From Erodium maritimum (taxonomy: Eukaryota; Streptophyta; Magnoliopsida; Geraniales; Geraniaceae): 64,000 nucleotides of DNA. Within the stretch, counting starts at the first letter, position 1. The number at the start of each line of letters is the position of its first letter. The notes beneath the pieces are model-generated. The model was given only the letters and a program-made list of their open reading frames with translations. It was not told the origin of the DNA and did no database searches. The DNA lies in assembly GCA_963921825.1 (NCBI GenBank), contig OY997589.1, forward strand, positions 43,224,638 through 43,288,637. The letters are read 5' to 3'. This document shows, piece by piece, positions 44,504 to 54,674 of this stretch. The position numbers were made by a program, and so were the translations under genes.

Positions 44504-44855
44504 TTATTTATAGGGGCAAATTGTATGAATTTTGAATTAAAAAAGAGTCATTAGCCAACGGTCGAGGACACGTGGCAGGCGGGGATTGGAGGGCGGCCGG
44601 ACGCTGGCTCCGGCTCGTCCCGCGGTTGTGGGACGTGGGACGCATGCCTCGGCCCGGCCCGCGTTTTTGCAGGACGCGGGACGCGTAAAAGTCGTCCCAC
44701 AATGGGACGGCCCGCGTCCTACGGACCGCAAAAGCGCGAGTCGGGCCGATGGGCCGGTCCGTTGTACATGCTCTTAGAACCATAAGCTAACAAGTGGGCA
44801 AAGCTACAGATCCATAAGACTTTATCAAGGATCGAAACCGGGAGCTCTAATACCA

Positions 44856-45042
44856 TATAAAAAGTGTACTCGAAATGCTTTGAATAATTTTATTGAAGAG
44901 TCTAAACTCCTTTATATAAGAGGATACAAGATTCATAGAAGGAAATAAATAATACATAATTGTCTTATTTAATTATCAAAATCAAATAAAATCAAATTAG
45001 AATAAATCAATTAGATTTATTCTGATATGATTACTTTCAATA
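44856..45042 (-). repeat. 5' LTR of the TRIM-like element
   Basis: This 187-bp copy starts TATAAAAAGTGTACTCG on the plus strand. The primer-binding site abuts it at 44844-44855. Confidence 0.9.
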
Positions 45043-45047
45043 TTTGT

Positions 45048-46350
45048 TGTCAATATCTCGTCTACTTTTTCTTCGGATCAACTTAAGGCTCTTTCCTCCA
45101 GGTTGAGTCTTGTTTCTTCCGTTAATGATTGTTTGAATCTCGTTGCCAAGGGTTCGCGATTTGCTTTTGTGTACTTCACGTTTTTTGAAGATCTGAATCG
45201 TGCCATCATTGTCTTGAATGGCACTCAGATTGACAATCACGAAATTCCGGTTGAACTTGGAAAGAAGCTTTTGGGTCTATTTTGCGGGTTGCGACTCTTG
45301 CATCTTCTAAGGCGGTGACAACCGAAGTTGATCGGTTCAAGTTTCTGGGTTGAGGACTACTTCTCTGCCCAAAGAGCATGTCTCTTGCCCTAACCTCCCG
45401 ATGGACTCTTATTCCTCTCAACCTTGTTCTCTTTCGGTAAGTCCGAGGTTTGAGAGTTTGTCGGCTTTTAATACGATTGGTATTGCTCGATCTTCTACTT
45501 TTGCTTGTACTATCATTGATGGTCTACATTTGGTTGGGTTCACGGGAGTTGATCTCTTCGATTTGTGATCACGGGCTTTCCTCTTGTCTAATGAAGATCA
45601 GGTGGTTTGGTCGGCTTTAGCGGCCGGCGAGTGGAAGGCTTTACAGCCTTGGTTTTTCTCCTTTTCCGATTGTGTGCAACATGTTCTTTTTGGAGGCCGG
45701 TTGCTCTAAGTTGACATTCTTGGGCTCCCTATTGTGTGTTGGAACCGGGAATCGATTTTGGAGTTAGCTAGGAAGTTTGGTAAGTTGCTTGCAATTCATC
45801 CTTGCTCCTTGGATCCTTCCAATTCCTCTAGAGCCTCGGCCCTTATCCACTCAAGGTACGTGTCGGGTGGTAGAAAGGTGTTCACCACTTGGGGACCTGA
45901 CTTCTCTACAGAGGTGCTTCTCGAGTGGGCTCACCTGGACACCATTCCGTATCTCCCTCATATCGAGATGTTAACGGCGCAATCCGTGGATCCTACCCAT
46001 CGAGTGAGTCCTTCCACTTTCCCGCTTCATGTCTCCAATGTTGACTATTCGTCGCCCCCGATCGAACAACTTGACTCGTAGGCTGCTATTATTTCTAGTT
46101 CTTCTATATGCAAGTCAGTTAGGTGGGCGGATATGGCCTCCGATGACGATGCGTGCGACTCGACTTCTTTTACATAACTGTATGATGGGTTGGATAAAGC
46201 GATCACCGCTTCAAGTTGACTTTGGTGATGTCGGCTCTCCTCCGGATGCCTTTTCCGGGCTCACCTCTCCGATGATCGACGGGCGCACTGAGGAGAGCAT
46301 TACTCACACGGTGGAAAGGTTTGCATTTAAGGGTACGCTACTAAGGTTGG
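45048..46350 (+). pseudogene. LINE ORF1 fragment, right part (DUF4283-like RNA-binding region)
   Basis: Successive frames (45103-45318, 45734-46081, 46029-46355) read like plant LINE ORF1. FAFVYFTFFEDLNRAIIVLN is an RNA-binding-like segment. FGGRLL, then a stop, then VDILGLPIVCWNRESILELARKFGKLL matches the DUF4283 pattern of a G-L-P-L-x-x-W core followed by an aliphatic helix. SRYVSGGRKVFTTWGPDFST follows. Stops and frameshifts separate the pieces. In plant LINEs ORF1 encodes a nucleic-acid-binding chaperone (family knowledge). Confidence 0.65.
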
Positions 46351-46577
46351 GCTGAAGAGGGTTTCAAGACAGTCGAAGCATCTCTGAGCCCTCACTATAA
46401 TAGCAGAACTTCTGGCTCTATTGAAGTCACTTGATCGTGATTCATTTGTTACGTTATTTTTTTCTTTTTTCTATTTGCTTACTGTCCTAATCTTTTTGGG
46501 TTATGGTTTTACGTATAGTGCTTACTTCTTTATTAATGTATTTATTTTTCTCTAATAAAAAAAAGATTCTTTGAAAA

Positions 46578-46843
46578 ATATTGGATAAAATATGAGAAAG
46601 TATTTTAAAATACATAAAGATAGATATATATTTAAAATATATATGTTTTAGATTAAAACGAAAAAATTGAAGTAGGAGTGATAAAATAATTATGTGGATT
46701 AGAATTTGCCCAAAAAAATCAAACAAGTAAACACACACAGACACACAGTCAGTGTAAATGAATTAAATATTTAATGTAGTGAAAAGTTAATAGAAAAAAA
46801 AAAAGAGGCTTAGGTCGGTGGTGAGGTGAAGCTATATATAGTT
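46578..46843 (+). promoter_or_regulatory. Short upstream region of the MADS-like gene
   Basis: Only about 265 AT-rich bases separate the LINE poly(A) end from the MADS start. CTATATATAG at 46830-46839 is too near the ATG to serve as a TATA box for it. If the LINE stack is an insertion, the original promoter has been moved more than 7 kb away. Confidence 0.4.
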
Positions 46844-48079
46844 ATGAGGTCTGGTGGACGGAATAGGAAAGTAGCAACAACGGCTATGGCGCCAAATTGC
46901 AGACTCGAAACTCTGAAGAAGAAAGCTTCCGAATTGTCGACCCTCTGCGGGGTCGACGTTTGTTTTGTATGCTTCACGCCCGACGGCGGCGTGCTCACCT
47001 GGCCGGAGAAGTTGCCGGAAGTTAGATCCATCGTTTCACGCTACAGGCAACAGGTTCAATCAAAGCTCTGCTCTCCCGCCAAGAAGCGTAAAGTGAGCAG
47101 GTCCTTGTCGAGGAATGCTCAATCGGATGACGATACTCTCGGTCTGTTGAGTGCGAAACTGGCAATCTTGAACGAGAAAATCCAAGGGTTGGAGAGAAAG
47201 AATCTGAATCCTGGAGTTAGGGTTTGCGATGGTGAAATTTGGAGGGATAATGAAGCTTCTCTGAATCCTGGAGTTAAGGTTTGTGATGGTGAAATTTGGA
47301 GGGAATTGGAAGGTGTTGAATTAGGGGAATTGGGGTCTGCGGGAGAAGAAGAAGGTGAGTGCTTTCTCAGTGTAGTGGAAATCGAGTCATGGGTATCGCC
47401 TCGTGCAGCAGAGGGAGAGATGGCTACTCAGTCATCCCATCTCCCAAGTGCATTATTAACCTTGAATGAGCAAAGTGGTGCATCATTATGTGAACAAGGC
47501 TTCATCTTGAATGAGAAACACAAGGCTGATTCTGAGAGTTTATCATTTGAACAATGGATGAATTCTGACAGCCAATTGGGTATGGAATTAGGAGATCGGT
47601 TGGAGAATCCTGGAGTTAGGGTTTGTGATAGTGAAATTTGGAGGGAATTGGAAGGTGTTGAATTGGGAGAATTGGGGTCTGTGGGAGAAGAAGGTGAGTG
47701 CTTTCTCAGTCAAGAGGAAATCGAGTCGTGGGTTTCGACACTTGCAGCAGAGGGAGAGATGGCTACTCAATCCTCCCATCTCCCAAGTGCATTAACCTTG
47801 AATGAGCAAAGTGGTGGAGATTTTGAGATAAAGAATAAGAGCCCATTATATGAACAAGGCTTGATCTTCAACAAGGATGATTCTGAGAGCTTCTCATGTG
47901 AACAATGGATGGAGATGCTGAATTCTGACAGTGAATTGGATTTGGAATTGGGAGATGCACAATTCTGGGGAATTGATTGGGAATTTGGAGAAGCAGAGAC
48001 CCATATGGACATGGACAAGAGGACACTTAGTTGGGATTGGAACTTGCTCCCAATACCAATTCCAACTCCAATTGAGTAA
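46844..48079 (+). CDS. Type I MADS-box-like transcription factor with duplicated C-terminus
   Basis: This open frame has 411 codons from ATG 46844 (MRSGGRNRK). An in-frame ATG 18 bases earlier gives 417, but its codons overlap a TATATATA run, so I prefer 46844. In the 417-residue numbering, residues 13-75 resemble a type I MADS domain: RKVATTAMAP.., KKKASELSTLCGVDVCFVCF, then WPE and VRSIVSRYR. The N-terminal DNA-binding helix is shorter and diverged compared with the usual TFKKRKKGL stretch, so DNA contact is uncertain. AKKRKV (85-90) looks like a nuclear signal, and residues 107-125 could form a short coiled coil. The C-terminus holds a direct duplication: 146-257 and 260-367 share NPGV.VCD.EIWRELEGVEL, E.ESWVS and EMATQSSHLPSAL. 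The tail is acidic and Trp-rich (QFWGIDWEFGE), suggesting an activation region. The frame has no defects. Confidence 0.75.
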   Translation: MRSGGRNRKVATTAMAPNCRLETLKKKASELSTLCGVDVCFVCFTPDGGVLTWPEKLPEVRSIVSRYRQQVQSKLCSPAKKRKVSRSLSRNAQSDDDTLGLLSAKLAILNEKIQGLERKNLNPGVRVCDGEIWRDNEASLNPGVKVCDGEIWRELEGVELGELGSAGEEEGECFLSVVEIESWVSPRAAEGEMATQSSHLPSALLTLNEQSGASLCEQGFILNEKHKADSESLSFEQWMNSDSQLGMELGDRLENPGVRVCDSEIWRELEGVELGELGSVGEEGECFLSQEEIESWVSTLAAEGEMATQSSHLPSALTLNEQSGGDFEIKNKSPLYEQGLIFNKDDSESFSCEQWMEMLNSDSELDLELGDAQFWGIDWEFGEAETHMDMDKRTLSWDWNLLPIPIPTPIE

Positions 48080-48532
48080 TTGCTGTCTTCCTAAAGAGTA
48101 AGACCGATGATGATGCACATGATTATATATGAATGAATGTAGAGTTATTATAGATAGCATTGTGGGTAAAGATCTACTGTGTTAGTTATTTCATTATGTA
48201 AAGACCTACTGTGCATTTCCTGATTGAATACTGTAATCAATCATTGTGCTCTGATTGTTTTTCACCCATTTGTGTTTATAAAGCCATGTTGTTTGTTCAA
48301 CATATCAACTTGGTAAATAGGGATAAGCTTTCTGATGCAAACAAATAAAATCTTGAGAGGAAATCACTCAATGTGACCATTTTAAGTAAGTTTGAGTTTT
48401 GACCTATGATTCTAAACGATTGAAGAGAATGTTCAAACTATCATTTTTACTGTGGTGGAAGATAAGTAGACGAGGACTTCATTGTAGCAAAATAAGCTCT
48501 CTTTTTTTTTTGACAAAAATGCTAATTGATAG
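48080..48532. other. 3' flank of the MADS-like gene
   Basis: This contains the presumed 3'UTR and AT-rich intergenic DNA. I see no gene. Confidence 0.5.
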
Positions 48533-48535
48533 TTA

Positions 48536-50533
48536 GAGCATGTGCAGTGTGCGGACCACATCCCGATCCATGAATTGCGACTCACGTTTTAGTGGGTCGC
48601 AAGTCTCCGACCCAGTAAAACATGGGTCGCTGAGTCGTGAATCGAACCGTGACTCACAATTCTGAGTCGCTGTTGTGCAGTTCACGAGTCGTCCGCTTAC
48701 CAATCAAGCGGCGACACGTGGCGTGGAGTGTAAAAAAATCGACCGTTGCCCCAACGATTCAATAATGGCTATTTTTTTAATTAAAATAAATACGAAATAA
48801 ACACAAAAAACCAATTTTCACTCACCTATAAATACCCACTATCCCATTCATCAAACCCACAACATTTCTCTCAATTTTCTCTCCACTTTCTCTCTCAAAA
48901 TTTTTAATTTCTCACACAAATTTCGATAAAAAATTTCCGACGACAAGTCTCAAATGAGGGAGAGGTTGGAAGCCAACCTTCGACAAGTCTCAAATGAGGG
49001 AGGACTAACAAAATTCTAGAGAGAGCAATGCCAAGAATCGACGCTTTTAGGCGAAGGATCGAAAGTGGAGAACCTTCCCGACGAAAAATTAGCATAGGTC
49101 GTCTCGAAGCCCATAACCGACTGATGCAAGATTATTTCGTCGAGAACCCAACATATGGGCCCGATATGTTTAGGCGTCGATTCCTTATGTCCCGACCACT
49201 CTTTCAACGAGTGATGGAAAAGGTAGCGGAGCATGACGATTAATTCGTTCAGAAGTCGGACGGTGCAGGACGCATTGGGTTATCGACGCACCAGAAATGC
49301 ACCGCCACGCTACGAATGTTAGCGTATGGGTGCTCGGCCGATTCATTGGACGAATCCCTACGTATTGGGGTAAGTACCATACTCGAATGTGTACACCGTT
49401 TTTGTAAGGTCGTTGTTGAGGTTTTCATGAATGAATACGAGCGTAAACCAACAACAGAGGACTTGACCCGATTACTCGAATCGGGGTACAACCGAGGGTT
49501 TCTCGACATGATTGTGAGTCTTGACTACATGTATTGGGAGTGGAAGAATTTCCCAGTCGCATTACAAGGAACCTATGGCCAAGGAGACCACCACGGGGAT
49601 CCAACTGTTATCCTGGAAGTTGTAGTGTCCCGAACAATGACATCAATGTCCTCAACGTCGACCACTTATTCAAGAACACTTTTCATGGCCGTGACTTTTC
49701 CGTGGAGTATGAGATCAATGAACACTACCGACCTTATTATTTGGTTGACTGCATTTCCCCATCATGGAGTCGGTTCGTGAAGTCGATTCGCCATCCCCAT
49801 ACTCGCAAACACAAATTGTTTGCTAAAGTTTAAGAAGGTTGTTGGAAAGATATTGAACGGGGTTTAGGAGTCCTCAAAACATGATGACACATAATTTTCC
49901 GACTCGCTCGTGTTTGGAGAAGGACGACTTTGGCTGATATCATGCACACTTGTATCATTCTAGACAACATGATTGTAGAGAATGAACGCGACCGGTACGA
50001 AGCAGGAGATGACGACTTGTATTACGACGTACCTCTGGATATACCAGATTGGACACCACCTAAACAATGACATCAAGGAGGGCCCTTGTCCTACCAACAA
50101 CGCTTGGACGCTCGACTCGGTGTCACAAATTATCTGACCCGCCAACAACTCTAGGAGGACCTTGTTGAGCACATGAGATCGGTTTGGAGTGACTTACCGA
50201 TCAGACGACGAATGAGATGATTTCTCTATGTAACAATTGTCTTGTCAATCAATGATCAATGTATTAATCGGGGATATTAAAAGTTCTAGTTTAATTTCAT
50301 TTCAGTTAATTTATTATTTTATTAATTAATTTTGTCAATTTTATTTCAATTTTATTTTTTTAAATCGGAATTTAATAAATTCAGCAAAATATCAATTTAG
50401 CATCCACTCAACTCATGAATCTCACACTGTGGAACACAGCTCAATTTAAAGGGCTCAACTCACAATTTTGTACAGTCAACACATGAGTCTCAACTCATGA
50501 GTCTCATATATGAGTCTCACATTGTACATACTC
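48536..50533 (+). mobile_element. Second PIF/Harbinger transposon, plus strand
   Basis: The 1,998-bp element has ends GAGCATGTGCAGTGTG at the left and, on the other strand, GAGTATGTACAATGTG at the right. The TTA duplication is at 48533-48535 and 50534-50536. It is a relative of the element at 40243-44773, in opposite orientation and without a nested insertion. It carries one decayed transposase gene. Confidence 0.92.
48953..50220 (+). pseudogene. Harbinger transposase pseudogene
   Basis: Pieces in several frames follow the same order as the first copy: MPRIDAFRRRIESGEPSRRK, YGPDMFRRRFLMSRPLFQRV, YGCSADSLDESLRIGVSTIL, YERKPTTEDLTRLLESGYNR, VSLDYMYWEWKNFPVALQ. After a frameshift and loss of the DLWIWHAFF segment come NDINVL, HYRPYYLVDCISPSW and KSIRHPHTRKHKLFAK. 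The C-terminal ADIMHTCIILDNMIVENERD segment is near 49930-50000. The first catalytic Asp persists but its context changed (CMHWEW to YMYWEW). Inactive. Confidence 0.88.
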
Positions 50534-50649
50534 TTACGTGACACTTAGGTTCGGTTCAAGAGCTTTTTGAAAAGCCTTTTTTATCTACTTCAAAGCGAAC
50601 TAAGAAGGTCATTCCAAATTTAATATATATTCATCGTGAAAATGTTCGA

Positions 50650-51600
50650 TTTTTTTTTACTAAAAGGTACATATTTATTAATTTAGAAACCAACTACATA
50701 GATGTGCGCCAGGGAACATAGTCCCTGACCACTAGCAAAGAACAGACATAGAACACATATTGTTCGCAGTTCTTTAAAGTACTAGAATTGTCACTAACGA
50801 TATTAAAACGCCATATAGGCTGCCATAAAGGTAGGTAGGAAGGGTGGGGGATGAGAAGATGGTACTCGAAGTCCTGCTCTAAAGCTCGAGCAAGGACTGC
50901 ATCAGTAGTAGAAGGTAAAGCTTTCGCTAGGGACCCCTCCTAGAGCCAGTCCCTAAAGCTTGGAGGCCCTATCATTCCTCCTAGCAGGGCTGCTTTCCAT
51001 CTCTCGCCTAATCATCCCGGGGAGTGCCAACAACAGTCCTCTTCACTCCTCTGATAGCAGTTCCTCCAATGTCTCCAATCACAGGTGGAATGGGCGCTGA
51101 AACTTCAGTGACTCTACCACTAGAGAACTAGCCGGTCACCAACATTTTCTTTCCGGGATCCACCTTCCCTAGTTGGGTTCCAACCTGAGCCTCTGTACGG
51201 TTAGATAAAATGCTCTGGGAAACACACAGGCTCATTTCTCGAGACGGGGAGCCCTTAGATACAGTGCTCGGGGAAACAGTCCCCAAGCCAGGCGGTACGC
51301 TCGACGATGATTCAGTCCAGTCTGACGCATATGGCTTCACCTGCTTATCCTGCTAGAATTCCAACAGAGAGGTGTCATACCTCAGGGTACCCCGTAGCTC
51401 CAACCCATAGTCTCGGAGAACATGCCCCATGCGCCAACAATTGAAGAAAAAACTTGAGAGCTTAGTGTAGGTGAGATCAACCTTCACGGGGTCCGTGAAC
51501 TCCTTGAATCGCAGTACCAGACTCTTCTTGAGAGAACGGTCCAATAGGTGCCAATAGCATACCCGCACGATACCGCCCCAGCACATACCCCATTAATCGT
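50650..51600 (-). mobile_element. LINE ORF1 fragment on the minus strand
   Basis: A T run at 50651-50659 is the poly(A) tail of a minus-strand LINE. The frame 51586-51353 reads RFKEFTDPVKVDLTYTKLSS followed by FFFNCWRMGHVLRDYG, the degraded CCHC zinc knuckle that follows DUF4283 in plant LINE ORF1. A second frame (51340-51128) continues in Ser/Pro-rich text. Cys substitutions show decay. Endonuclease and RT are absent. The right border is approximate and no target duplication was identified. Confidence 0.6.
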
Positions 51601-51679
51601 AGGGTACCTCAGCGCACAATTCTATCGGAAGAAATTGTTGAGGTGATTTAGTGTCAAAAGGAATTTGATTAAAGGCAAT

Positions 51680-53120
51680 AATCATTTGTGCCCAAGAATA
51701 GTGGAAAAAGTGCAGATGATAGTGAAGTTGGCTGCGAGATGTAAAGTGTTGTGTTGTGGTCCAGACTCATACGAGGTAACAGATAATGATGAATATTATA
51801 GTGTTTCGGTGAATATGAAGACTTGTTCGTGCACATAATGGCAATTGAGAGAGATCCCATGCAAGCACAGAGTTGCTGCAATATTTTAGGGCAGGGGAAA
51901 TCCTTTCAAGCATGTCCACTTCTATTATTTTGTAGAGAGCTTCCATCAGATTTATTCGGGACAAATTATGCCAATTCATTGGTTAAAAGAAATCAGACAA
52001 ATACATCCAGGGGAAGCTGTATTATTACCTCCAAGAATTTGCAAACCCCGCGAAAGACCTAGAGTTAGGAAACGAAAGGGATTCATGGAGAGAGCTCAAA
52101 CTTGTGAAGGTAGTAGCTCAAAGTCGAGGAAGGGCGTGATACTGATATGTGGGCGATGCGGGAAAGCAGGCCATAACAAGCGATCATGCTCTGCCAAAGA
52201 CCATGGAGAGAGCTCAAACTTGTGAAGGTAGTAGCTCAAAGTCGAGGAAGGGCGTGATACTGATATGTGGGCGATACGGGAAAGCAGGCCATAACAAGCG
52301 ATCATGCTCTGCCAAAGACCATGGTGAAAACTTGAAGCAGAAGACATCATCAAATACCAAAAGAAAAAACAATACATCAGCGAAAAACTACTTTGTCAAA
52401 GGTGATGATGCATGTATAACTGAGGTCATTTAGAGAAAGAGAGATGCTTCAATTGCCAAAATTACCAAGGAAAAAGGACGATAACAACGCTTAAAAGCAA
52501 GAAGGACAATAAGAGATGAAATACAAAAATCCTTAGACAAACTTTAGATGACATCGACCATTCAAGTGAAGGTAGCATACAAACACAATCAGCATCATTC
52601 TTGGAGTCCATTACACCTACTTAGTTTAGTAGAGTTGAAGCAAGTAAGAAGCAGGCTTTAGAGAGATTAGCTAAAAGACAAAAGGAACTAGCAGAAAAGA
52701 TGAATAAAAAGATGAAAGAAAAATATGGTGAGAAAGAGATTGCAAACCTTGAGTGGCACGTTATGAGTTCGGGATAGGTAATCTGATTTATTTATCTTTT
52801 TCAAGTACTTGATTCTACATATTCGAGAAGAGTTAATTATGAAAAGTATTTAATACTAGGTAATTGAAAAATATTTGATTATGCGTATTTGAGAAGGTTT
52901 ATTGCTGAAAATTTAAATTTTCTCAATTAGAATTTGAAGTTCTCAGCTCATCAAACAAACTTCTTCTGCAATTAATTTCAGCTTTCTCAGGAACATGGAG
53001 CTACATCGCCTGCAGCACAGAAACCAAGACGAGGTAGAAGAGTTGGAAGCCGCCAGTCATATAGGACAACCGAGCAACTATTTAAAGAGCATAACCCTCT
53101 AAACAACTTCAAACCATAAA
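51680..53120 (+). pseudogene. Mutator-like (MULE) transposase C-terminal relic
   Basis: The plus-strand text reads SYEVTDNDEYYSVSVNMKTC, then SCT, a stop (51837-51839), and WQLREIPCKHRVAAIF: the SWIM zinc finger (C-x-C, then C-x-H) that follows the DDE core in MuDR-type transposases. IMPIHWLKEIRQIHPGEAVL and a PP.IC.PRERPRVRKRK linker lead to a zinc knuckle CGRCGKAGHNKRSC. Downstream are a Lys/Glu-rich helix (ERLAKRQKELAEKMNKKM, near 52655-52710) and a possible last exon (52985-53118) after TTTCTCAG, ending HNPLNNFKP. The DDE core itself is not in the window. Terminal inverted repeats were not found. Confidence 0.72.
52084..52319 (+). repeat. 118-bp tandem duplication of the MULE zinc-knuckle segment
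   Basis: CATGGAGAGAGCTCAAACTT starts at 52084 and 52202, and a truncated third start (CATGGTGAAAACTTG) is at 52320. The copies differ at one base or so (GATGCGGGAAA versus GATACGGGAAA), so the event is recent. Since 118 is not a multiple of three, it shifts the frame. Confidence 0.93.
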
Positions 53121-53239
53121 TGTAAGGTCAAATTGATGCAATCATATTGTTAGTCTTAGTGCCCGTAGTTCAATCCTAAATGTCCAAATGTATATATCAT
53201 CGTTATCAATAAAATTAAAGCGGCTTTATATTACTTATG

Positions 53240-54674
53240 TGTTGGAGTAATATATCGATGTGTGCTCTGATCTATGCCCACCATGCGAATAGAACCATAG
53301 ATCGAGATAGATCGCACTCGATGTGTCCCTAGTCAACAATGCTTCACTAGAAGCGACTAGTATGAAAGATGACTCTTTATGGCTTACGTTATGTTACTCA
53401 TTGGAATGAGATTCCGGAGTCTGATCATAGATATCATGTGGGACATGATATTGGACGACCCGACATGAATATGTGTCATAGATTAAGTCATGAACATATT
53501 CATTGTCGTAGCTTGTCATGTATCCTTAGACCAAGGAGTCTTTGTGATCGTTATGCAGTAAATAACTGAGTTTGACCTGAGCTTAATGTTGTCCGTAACA
53601 GGGCTTCCATAACGGCCAGGATTGGCTTGCGGACGGACTGCAAGAGTGACATGAAATACGACTAAGGGATTTATCCCTCATACTACGGTATGGGAAAGAT
53701 ATCGGTTCTCGGCCGCTTGATCGAGAGTGACTGAAAGAATAGCATGGCCATGCACATGATACTAGGTATCATATATTCAGTCATCTCACATATCAAGGAA
53801 CAATGATTGAGAATAATAAGGATGACGGCTCTATGCCTTATATCATTGATCTATTGACATGCATAAACCTGAGGGTCACCTGGAGGGTGAAACTCATTGA
53901 CACATTTATGGAGAATGGCCAAAAAGGAGTTGTCTTGGGACATGACCAAAACTGGGTATTGGGGCATGTGCCTGTAAGTGAATAGGACTTTACGGATCGA
54001 GACAAGGCTTGGAGTCTTGGGATTGATCGCGTCGGATAATGTTGGACTTTTCTGGTATGAAAGGCTTGGAGGCAATGAGCGAATCACGGGACCTCGTTGG
54101 AAATGGCCACGGGCCATGTTCCAAGAGGCCCATGCAAGGCCCATGGAACTAATTAATCAAGCTTTTATTAATTAGTACTAAGTAAGCATGACAAGGATTA
54201 AGGTGTTGGTGATTCACCACCTAACCCCATCTTGTCTAGCCATACTTTGTCCTATTTACACCTTACTTATCACCATGGTTGTCTCATGCCTTTAGTTGGA
54301 CAAGTATGGGGTTTGTTATGTTTAAGTCATCTTTTTTCAACATAACAAAAACAAGACAAGAATAGGGAACACATTTTCTCTCCCTCTTCCTTGCAATTTC
54401 GGCCAAGGGTGTGTTACACCTCCATTTTTGTGTTCTTGAGTCCTCAAAGAGAAGAACTACGTGTCTTTGATTCCCATGTGGATACGTAGGCGTCTTGGAG
54501 ACTCAAGCCAATCATTCGTTATCCGGTGTTCTTGTTTTGGTAAGAAATAGTGCTGAATTTTTCTCTTGTGAATCCATTCTTTGTTAGTTGTTTCATGGTT
54601 TTAATAGTCTCTTGGTTTTCAATGATTTTCCGCTGTGAGTTGGTTCATCTCCAACCATACCTCGAGACCCAACA
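53240..54674 (+). repeat. 5' LTR of the copia element
   Basis: This 1,435-bp LTR from TGTTGG to CCAACA aligns with 61953-63136 from position 53490 onward with high identity. Confidence 0.92.

Larger units (their letters stand above)
40243..44773 (-). mobile_element. PIF/Harbinger DNA transposon, third layer of the nest
   Basis: Terminal inverted repeats are GAGCATGTACAATGG at the left and its counterpart with one change at the right (complement GAGCATGTACAACGG). The flanking TTA duplication is at 40240-40242 and 44774-44776, the hallmark of PIF/Harbinger. It encodes a minus-strand transposase, now split by a solo LTR. Without that LTR it is about 2.0 kb. The usual second MYB-like gene of this superfamily is not seen. 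A run of 20 G lies at 44484-44503 near the right end. Confidence 0.93.
39363..45042 (-). mobile_element. TRIM-like small LTR element, second layer of the nest
   Basis: Two 187-bp direct repeats (39363-39549 and 44856-45042) are about 94% identical by my count and are flanked by target duplication TTTGT at 39358-39362 and 45043-45047. On the minus strand the right copy is directly followed by TGGTATTAGAGC (reverse complement of 44844-44855), a primer-binding site, so the element reads on the minus strand. Subtracting the nested Harbinger leaves only about 1.1 kb with no gag or pol. That is the definition of a TRIM. Part of the internal region is itself a LINE tail (about 39558-39851). Confidence 0.9.
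38931..46562 (+). mobile_element. LINE with ORF1 remnant, outermost layer of a four-level nest
   Basis: LINE sequence lies on both sides of the TRIM-like element (38931-39362 and 45048-46562) and its reading continues across the gap. The ending CTCTAATAAAAAAAAG is the poly(A) end. An imperfect duplication AAGATTATTTTGAAAA (38915-38930) versus AAGATTCTTTGAAAA (46563-46577) may be the target duplication. Without the insert it is about 1.95 kb and contains only ORF1-type sequence, with no endonuclease or RT, so it is internally deleted. Confidence 0.7.

Noticed and set aside
46830..46839. CTATATATAG as TATA box of the MADS-like gene
   Set aside because: It ends only four bases before the preferred ATG, so transcription would start inside the coding region.
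53369..54175. Short ORFs duplicated at 61950-62640 as a gene family
   Set aside because: Both sets lie in the two LTRs of the copia element.
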